Below, piece after piece: positions 59,239 through 64,000 of a stretch of 64,000 nucleotides of DNA. The DNA is from Zhengella mangrovi (GTDB taxonomy: Bacteria > Pseudomonadota > Alphaproteobacteria > Rhizobiales > Rhizobiaceae). Positions within the stretch are counted from its first letter, which is position 1. Each line of letters begins with the position of its first letter. The position numbers and the translations under genes were made by a program. Location: positions 176,001-240,000 of the forward strand of contig NZ_PDVP01000005.1 of NCBI RefSeq assembly GCF_002727065.1, in the 5' to 3' direction. The notes below the pieces were generated by a model. That model searched no databases. It had not been told where the DNA came from and saw only the letters and a program-made list of their open reading frames with translations.

Positions 59239-60018
59239 ATGACAGGCTACTATGACCGGCCGGTATCCCCCTTGGGTGACTGGTCCCGATTCATGGCCCG
59301 CCTGTCGGCCATGGTCTTCCTCCTGTCCGGACTGGCGCATCGTTATGGCCTGATCGAGACCACCGGCTTCTTCTGGGTGCTGGGCTTCGTCTTCCTGGTC
59401 GCCTTCTCCGCCGTGGTTCTGGCGCTGCTGGCCTTTCGCCGTACCCTGGGCGCAGGCGCGCGCGGCGGCCGTGCCGCGATCGGTGGTCTTCTGCTGGCCG
59501 TGGTCGTCCTTGCGCCTTTTGCCGTGTCTGCCTGGCGGACGGTGGCCTTGCCGGCGGTCAGCGATGTCTCCACCGATCGCGACAACCCGCCGGCCTTCTT
59601 CATGGCGCCCGGTCTCCGCAAGCAGGGGCAGAACGCGCTTGGCCGGCCTGCCGAGGCGGATCTGCTCGCTGCCGCCGAGGCTTACCCCGCGGCCATCGGG
59701 CGGCGCTACGATGCATCGCCGGACCGCGTCCTTCGCGCCGTGACCAACGTGATCGAGGCCAGTGGCTGGACCGTGCTGGCGCGTTCCGGCGTGCCGGAGG
59801 AAACCGCGGAAATCCTCATCGAGGCGCACGCCTGGTCGCCCGTTTTCGCCTTTCCGGCCGATATCGTCGTGCGCATTTCCGACAAGGACGAGGCATCCTG
59901 GGTCGACATGCGTTCCGCGTCGCTCTACGGCAAACACGATCTCGGCGACAATGCCCGGCGCATCCAGTCCTTCATGAAGGCGCTGGACGACGAGATGCTG
60001 GCACTGGCCGGCACCTGA
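59239..60018 (+). CDS. DUF1499 domain membrane protein
   Basis: A 259-residue protein with three transmembrane helices in the first 105 residues (about 18-40, 45-68, 78-100) and a periplasmic or cytosolic DUF1499 domain from about residue 105 (VSDVSTDRDNPPAFF to VVRISDKDEASWVDMRSAS). The family is common in alphaproteobacteria and its function is unknown. ATG 59239 begins MTGYYDRPVSPLGDWSR. It is convergent with the MBL-fold gene. Confidence 0.85.
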   Translation: MTGYYDRPVSPLGDWSRFMARLSAMVFLLSGLAHRYGLIETTGFFWVLGFVFLVAFSAVVLALLAFRRTLGAGARGGRAAIGGLLLAVVVLAPFAVSAWRTVALPAVSDVSTDRDNPPAFFMAPGLRKQGQNALGRPAEADLLAAAEAYPAAIGRRYDASPDRVLRAVTNVIEASGWTVLARSGVPEETAEILIEAHAWSPVFAFPADIVVRISDKDEASWVDMRSASLYGKHDLGDNARRIQSFMKALDDEMLALAGT

Positions 60019-60049
60019 GGATCGGGATTGGCCGTCGAAAACGGTCCGG

Positions 60050-60955
60050 TCAGGCCGGCACGAAGATGCCGTCGATCGCCGCAGGGCCGTCCGTTTCGAC
60101 AGCGCCGCGCGCCACGAGATCCTCCAGGTGCGCCAGCACCGAGAGCCCGGCGGCGCCGTGCAGGCGCGGGTCGGTATCACGATAGATGGCGGCGACCATG
60201 GTGGGGATCGTCCGGTCGCCAGCCCTCAGCCGTTCCAGGATCGCCCGTTCGCGCATCCGGCGATGGGTGCGCAGGCCGCGCAGGAACTGCGCCGGTTTGC
60301 TGACACGGCCGCCGTGCCCGGGCAGGAAAACCCGGTCGTCACGCTGCATCAGTACATCGAGCGACGCCATGAAATCCGCCATCGCGCCATCGGGCGGCGC
60401 GACGATGGTTGTCGCCCAGGCCATCACGTGGTCGGCGGAGAACAGGATGCCCGTTCCCTCCAGCGCGAAGGCCACGTGGTTGGCCGTGTGGCCGGGCGTG
60501 TGGACGGCGCGGATGGCCCAGCCGTCACCGTCGATCATCGCGCCGTCGGCCATGCGGATATCCGGGTCGAAGTCGACGTCGGCGCTGGCATCGAGCGGGT
60601 TGACCTCGCCGATGTTCAGCGGCCGGGCAGGCCGGTGCGGTCCTTCCGCCGCCACGGTGGCACCGGTGGCTTCTGCAAGGCGGCGCGCAAGCGGCGAATG
60701 GTCCTTGTGGGTGTGGCTGACGAAGATATGGCTGACCGGGCGCCCGTCGATTGCCGCCATCAGCGTCCGGAAATGGGCCTCGTCTTCCGGGCCCGGATCG
60801 ATGACGGCCAACGTGTCGCGGCCGACGATATAGCTGTTCGTGCCGTGAAAGGTGAAGGGGCCGGGATTGTTCACCGTCACCCGCAGCACGGTTTCCGACA
60901 CGGGCACGGCATGGCCGTAGGCGGGGTCGAATTCCCGGTTGAGATCCAGATCCAT
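60050..60955 (-). CDS. MBL-fold metallo-hydrolase, LACTB2/ribonuclease-like
   Basis: A 301-residue metallo-beta-lactamase-fold protein. The metal motif is VSHTHKDHSPLARR (HxHxDH), followed by HTPGHTANHVAF and FSADHVMAW, and a C-terminal winged-helix part (GLSVLAHLEDLVARG). NPGPFTFHGTNSYIVG at the N-terminus is typical of the LACTB2-like group, which contains hydrolases and RNases. The substrate is unknown. ATG 60955 follows GGAGGAAG at eight bases. Divergent from bioY. Confidence 0.88.
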   Translation of the reverse strand: MDLDLNREFDPAYGHAVPVSETVLRVTVNNPGPFTFHGTNSYIVGRDTLAVIDPGPEDEAHFRTLMAAIDGRPVSHIFVSHTHKDHSPLARRLAEATGATVAAEGPHRPARPLNIGEVNPLDASADVDFDPDIRMADGAMIDGDGWAIRAVHTPGHTANHVAFALEGTGILFSADHVMAWATTIVAPPDGAMADFMASLDVLMQRDDRVFLPGHGGRVSKPAQFLRGLRTHRRMRERAILERLRAGDRTIPTMVAAIYRDTDPRLHGAAGLSVLAHLEDLVARGAVETDGPAAIDGIFVPA

Positions 60956-61083
60956 GGGTGGGCTTCCTCCGACAAGTTTTCCGGGGACGGCCCCCTTGTG
61001 CATTGCGGCATAACACGTAGGGTCCTATACGGAAATATGCGAGGCCTTCCGCTTCGTTCCTCCCTGCAAAAGAAGGAAAACCA

Positions 61084-61659
61084 ATGTCTGCTTCCACCCG
61101 TACCCTGGCCGCCGGTGCGCTGCCTGAAAGCGGCTCCGCCCGCCTCGCCGCGCAGGCCGGTCTCGTCATCGCCGGTTCGCTGCTGATCGCCGCGGCGGCG
61201 CATGTCACGGTTCCCTTCTGGCCGGTTCCGATGACGCTGCAGACGCTGGCCATCTTCGCCATCAGCGCCGCCTACGGGCGCAATCTCGCCGTGGCCACGC
61301 TCATGGCCTACCTGGTCCAGGGCGCCATCGGTTTCCCGGTCTTCACCGGCGGCGCCAGCCTTGCTTACATGGCTGGCCCGACGGGCGGCTACCTGGCCGG
61401 TTTCCTCGTGGCCGCAGCCATCATCGGCGCGGCGGCGGACCGCGGCTGGGGAGCCCGTCCGCTCGCTCTTTTTGGCGCCATGCTGGCGGGTGAACTCGTG
61501 GTCCTGGCACTCGGCGCGGCCTGGCTGGCAGTGCTGTTCGGTGCCGGCAAGGCGCTCGCCTTCGGCGTTGGCCCCTTCATCATTGCCGATCTCGTCAAGG
61601 CAGCCCTGGCGGCTGCTGCCGTTCCGGCAATCGGCGCCCTGCTGGCCCGCTTCCGCTGA
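61084..61659 (+). CDS. bioY: Biotin transporter BioY (ECF S component)
   Basis: A 191-residue membrane protein with six helices. WPVPMTLQTLAIFAISAAYG, FTGGASLAYMAGPTGGYLAGF and the C-terminal FIIADLVKAALAAA are the BioY signatures; the last contains the conserved D-x3-K biotin-binding pair. No bioM or bioN is adjacent, so it may act alone or share an energising module encoded elsewhere. AAGAAGGAAAACC precedes the ATG. I looked for a BioR site (TTATMKATAA) upstream and found none. Confidence 0.93.
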   Translation: MSASTRTLAAGALPESGSARLAAQAGLVIAGSLLIAAAAHVTVPFWPVPMTLQTLAIFAISAAYGRNLAVATLMAYLVQGAIGFPVFTGGASLAYMAGPTGGYLAGFLVAAAIIGAAADRGWGARPLALFGAMLAGELVVLALGAAWLAVLFGAGKALAFGVGPFIIADLVKAALAAAAVPAIGALLARFR

Positions 61660-61691
61660 TCGTCAAGCTTTCGACCTTCAACGAAAACAAT

Positions 61692-61723
61692 ACGGCCGCG
61701 CCCGGGACACCGGACGCGGCCGT
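61692..61723. terminator. Bidirectional intrinsic terminator between bioY and 61783-62898
   Basis: ACGGCCGCG (61692-61700) and CGCGGCCGT (61715-61723) form a 9-bp stem with a 14-base loop. TTTCATT follows on the plus strand; on the minus strand it is followed by ATTGTTTTCG. It lies between two convergent genes. Confidence 0.75.
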
Positions 61724-61782
61724 TTCATTCGGGATACTCGCACTCCCGGGTGCGGACCCGGGAGCCTTCGGGCGGAAATGCC

Positions 61783-62898
61783 TTAGAGGTCCTTGCCCTT
61801 CTCGTTCCACAGTCCGAAATACTGGCACAGGTAGGAATAGTTTGACCGGCGGGGATCGACCAGGCCTGGGTCCATCAGCGCGGCGGACGGGCAGATGTTC
61901 GAATTGATCAGGATCTTGTATCCGCCGTTCTCACCCCGGCGCACGATGATGTTGTAGAGGTCCTGCCTGAAATCCTTCGGGATCGCGTTCGCCACCTCCG
62001 GGAACAGGTCTTTCCCGATACGCACGAATCCCTTGCTCTTGACGAGCGCAGGAAATGCATCCGTGCCTTTCTCCTCGATCTGCGCCTTGATCATGTTGAT
62101 GAGCTCGAGCCCCTTTTCGACCTGGGGCCGTGTGGCTTCGATCTCCGGCATGATCGGGGAGACAGCGGCTTCCTGTGTTCCGCCGAGCGAAATCACGTTG
62201 AGAAACGCCAGGCCCGAAACCGCTGCCACGCCGAGAACGAGACCGGCCGCGAGACCGGACAAGAGCTCGGTCCGGCCGCCGCGCGGCGATGCGATCCCGG
62301 ACGCACCGGTTCCGCCCTCGAGGGGTTCGGGCTCTGGGTTCGCCTCCGCGTCGTCCTGTCCGTAGGTCAGGTCTGCCGCCGGATCGAAGCCCGGCGAGAA
62401 TGCGCCCGCGTCCGGCTCGCCGTGGCCGGAATGAAGATCGGTAACGGGGTCAAACCCGGTTTCGTAAGCCTCCGCACCCGGGTCGTCCTGGCCGCTGTCG
62501 TAATTGCCCTCGGAGCCGGTAAGGGCGGGCGGCGGCGGGCTGTGGAATGTCTCATCGCCGGAAGGGATGGCGGCCGCCGGATCGCTGTCCGGTTCCTGCG
62601 CCTCGGCCTGAAGGTCCGAGGTGTCATAGTCGAAGGTCGCTTCCGGCATGGCCCAGGTGGCGGCGGACTCCGGGACGGGATCGAGATGCGACAATTGGGC
62701 TTCCCGTTCGCCGATGATCTCCTCGAGAAGGCGGTTGACCCTCTCGACGACCTCTGGGCCGTGCGCCTGCGCATAGTCCGCAGCGCGCTTTGCGAAGATC
62801 GACCGCAACCGGTCATACGCAAGTTGCCGATCCGCGCTGTCGGTCTGGTCGACATTCGCCAGGATCTTGTCCAGGGCAGCCTCAAGTTGTTCGCGCAC
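61783..62898 (-). CDS. Single-pass membrane protein with 22-residue acidic repeats, unknown
   Basis: A 371-residue protein beginning at a GTG (GGTGGGG upstream). Residues 1-70 are helical and charged (MREQLEAALDKILANVDQ), 75-205 are acidic and Pro/Gly-rich, 211-238 are a transmembrane helix, and 239-371 form a likely periplasmic domain with Cys336 and Cys358. Within the acidic part a 22-residue unit is repeated: GFDP at 148-151 in one unit and 170-173 in the next, each followed by two residues and DL. I recognise no family. It is convergent with bioY and lies downstream of glmS on the same strand. Confidence 0.75.
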   Translation of the reverse strand: MREQLEAALDKILANVDQTDSADRQLAYDRLRSIFAKRAADYAQAHGPEVVERVNRLLEEIIGEREAQLSHLDPVPESAATWAMPEATFDYDTSDLQAEAQEPDSDPAAAIPSGDETFHSPPPPALTGSEGNYDSGQDDPGAEAYETGFDPVTDLHSGHGEPDAGAFSPGFDPAADLTYGQDDAEANPEPEPLEGGTGASGIASPRGGRTELLSGLAAGLVLGVAAVSGLAFLNVISLGGTQEAAVSPIMPEIEATRPQVEKGLELINMIKAQIEEKGTDAFPALVKSKGFVRIGKDLFPEVANAIPKDFRQDLYNIIVRRGENGGYKILINSNICPSAALMDPGLVDPRRSNYSYLCQYFGLWNEKGKDL

Positions 62899-63169
62899 GC
62901 AACCCCACCTTCTTTCCCAAGTTCACGTCAAGCCTGGACGCGTTTTAACAGGCCACCCCCACAACTCAACAAGACGGACCGAAGTTTTTTGTGACAGTGC
63001 ATCAATCCCCGCGCAACGTATTTCGCGCCGGAAGCAAGTGTAAAAAGCAGAACTATACTTGATCGGTCAGCCACGTTCGACCGGGGCGGTGCCGCGAACA
63101 CGGCATCGTGATCCGGCCACCGTGGCCGGCGCCCATGCCGGGAGGAGGCAGGAAAGGTCCGTACCGCCG

Positions 63170-64000
63170 TTATTCGACGGTGACGGATTTGGCGAGGTTC
63201 CTTGGCTGGTCGACGTCGGTGCCCATGATTACGGCGGTGTGGTAGGCCAGCATCTGGATGGGCAGGGCGTAGATGATCGGGGCGATGAACTCCGGCACGT
63301 CGGGCAGGACGATGGTGTCCATGGTCCTGACGGTGGAGGCTTCCGCGCCCTTCCTGTCGGTGATCAGGATGATCTTGCCGCCGCGCGCCGCCACTTCCTG
63401 CATGTTCGACACCGTCTTCTCGAAGATGCGGTCGTGCGGCGCGATGACGATGGCCGGCATGTCCTCGTCGATCAGCGCGATGGGGCCGTGCTTGAGCTCG
63501 CCGGCGGCGTAGCCCTCGGCGTGGATATAGGAGATTTCCTTGAGCTTGAGCGCGCCTTCCATGGCCAGCGGGTAATTGGTGTCGCGGCCCAGATACAGCA
63601 CGTGCTTGTGGCCGGCCAGGTCGCGCGCCACCGCCTCGATCTGCTTTTCCAGGTGCAGCACCTGGGCGGCCAGGCGCGGCGCCTCGGCCAGCTGGGCCAC
63701 CAGTTCGCCCTCGCGCTCCGGCGTGATCGTCTTGCGCTTGGCCGCCGCGCGCAGCGCCAGCGCCGCCAGCACCGACAGCTGGCAGGTGAACGCCTTGGTC
63801 GAGGCCACGCCGATCTCCGGCCCGGCAAAGGTCGGGAAGACGGCGTCCGATTCGCGCGCGATCGACGATTCGCTGACGTTCACCACCGCCCCGATCGCCA
63901 TGCCCTGCGCCTTGCAGTAGCGCAGCGAGGCCAGCGTGTCGGCCGTCTCGCCCGACTGCGAGACGAACAGCGCCGCGTCGCCCGCGCCAAGCGGCATCTC
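63170..64000 (-). CDS. glmS: Glutamine--fructose-6-phosphate aminotransferase (isomerizing), C-terminal part
   Basis: The last 276 residues of GlmS; the gene runs past the right end of the window. The two SIS (sugar isomerase) modules are visible: FVSQSGETADTLASLRYCK with GVASTKAFTCQLSVLAALAL, then YLGRDTNYPLAMEGALKLKEISY and AAGELKHGPIALIDE. The C-terminus DQPRNLAKSVTVE is the universal GlmS ending. It makes glucosamine 6-phosphate, the first step to peptidoglycan and lipopolysaccharide amino sugars. The N-terminal glutaminase domain is outside the window. Confidence 0.96.
   Translation of the reverse strand, partial: EMPLGAGDAALFVSQSGETADTLASLRYCKAQGMAIGAVVNVSESSIARESDAVFPTFAGPEIGVASTKAFTCQLSVLAALALRAAAKRKTITPEREGELVAQLAEAPRLAAQVLHLEKQIEAVARDLAGHKHVLYLGRDTNYPLAMEGALKLKEISYIHAEGYAAGELKHGPIALIDEDMPAIVIAPHDRIFEKTVSNMQEVAARGGKIILITDRKGAEASTVRTMDTIVLPDVPEFIAPIIYALPIQMLAYHTAVIMGTDVDQPRNLAKSVTVE

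Noticed and set aside
60956..61083. BioR operator upstream of bioY
   Set aside because: No sequence close to TTATMKATAA is present in this stretch.
63113..63129. CCGGCCAC/GTGGCCGG palindrome downstream of glmS considered as its terminator
   Set aside because: The full-length arms leave only one base for a loop and no T-run follows on the minus strand; it may be a hairpin with a shorter stem, but the evidence is too weak.

Overview
The window looks like core chromosome of a high-GC alphaproteobacterium of the order Hyphomicrobiales (Rhizobiales). This rests on a CcrM-type methyltransferase, an aa3 oxidase cluster running ctaC-ctaD-ctaB-(small coxF-like gene)-ctaG-ctaE-DUF983-SURF1-ispH-thrB-rnhA, an IalB-family protein, the DciA/DsbA/SMC/PPDK neighbourhood, and intergenic palindromes of the type common in rhizobial genomes. 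I saw no rRNA, tRNA, CRISPR array, transposase, integrase or phage gene. Species cannot be named from the sequence alone.

Layout. 1-2.7 kb: end of an enoyl-CoA hydratase, an acyl-CoA ligase and pdxH. 2.7-9.6 kb: surface antigen lipoprotein, J-domain protein, fabI, a histidine phosphatase, then aroC, an FG-GAP protein, a histone-deacetylase-like hydrolase and xseB. 9.6-13.4 kb: a repeat cluster, pirin, a small secreted protein and two RNA methyltransferases (TlyA, RlmD-like). 13.5-20 kb is the most accessory-looking part: LtrA-family membrane protein, sirtuin, DUF302 protein, and an AcoR-type sigma-54 activator followed by a textbook -24/-12 promoter with upstream inverted repeats in front of an NTF2-like/flavin monooxygenase fusion. 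20-22 kb: tldD and an ialB-like gene on the minus strand. 22.4-31.5 kb: cytochrome aa3 oxidase structural and assembly genes continuing into ispH, thrB and rnhA. 31.4-34.8 kb: LysE/Lrp divergent pair, peroxiredoxin, DsbD-alpha-like protein, YqgE. 34.8-41 kb: minus-strand run thrC, M16 peptidase, GNAT, PAS-GGDEF-EAL protein. 41-46.3 kb: lipoprotein, HAD hydrolase, secreted protein, ccrM, a second HAD protein and mutY. 46.3-51.3 kb: DciA, DsbA-like lipoprotein, SMC. 51.3-60 kb: repeats, a flavin hydroxylase, ppdK, two small minus-strand genes, an AlkK-like acyl-CoA ligase, DUF1499 protein. 60-64 kb: MBL-fold hydrolase, bioY, a membrane protein with a 22-residue repeat, and the end of glmS.

How the parts work together: the largest functional unit is the oxidase operon, with copper delivery (CtaG), heme farnesylation (CtaB), SURF1 assembly and a promoter that carries an FNR/FixK-like box and a RegR/ActR-like site. 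A second theme is chromosome maintenance (CcrM, DciA, SMC, MutY, RNase HI). Four tandem clusters of a roughly 44-bp imperfect palindrome sit 3' of genes; both outer and inner arms change in a compensatory way between clusters, which points to selection or spread as a folded structure. The best candidates for less-described biology are the sigma-54/AcoR monooxygenase unit, these repeats, and the repeat-containing single-pass membrane protein at 61783-62898.
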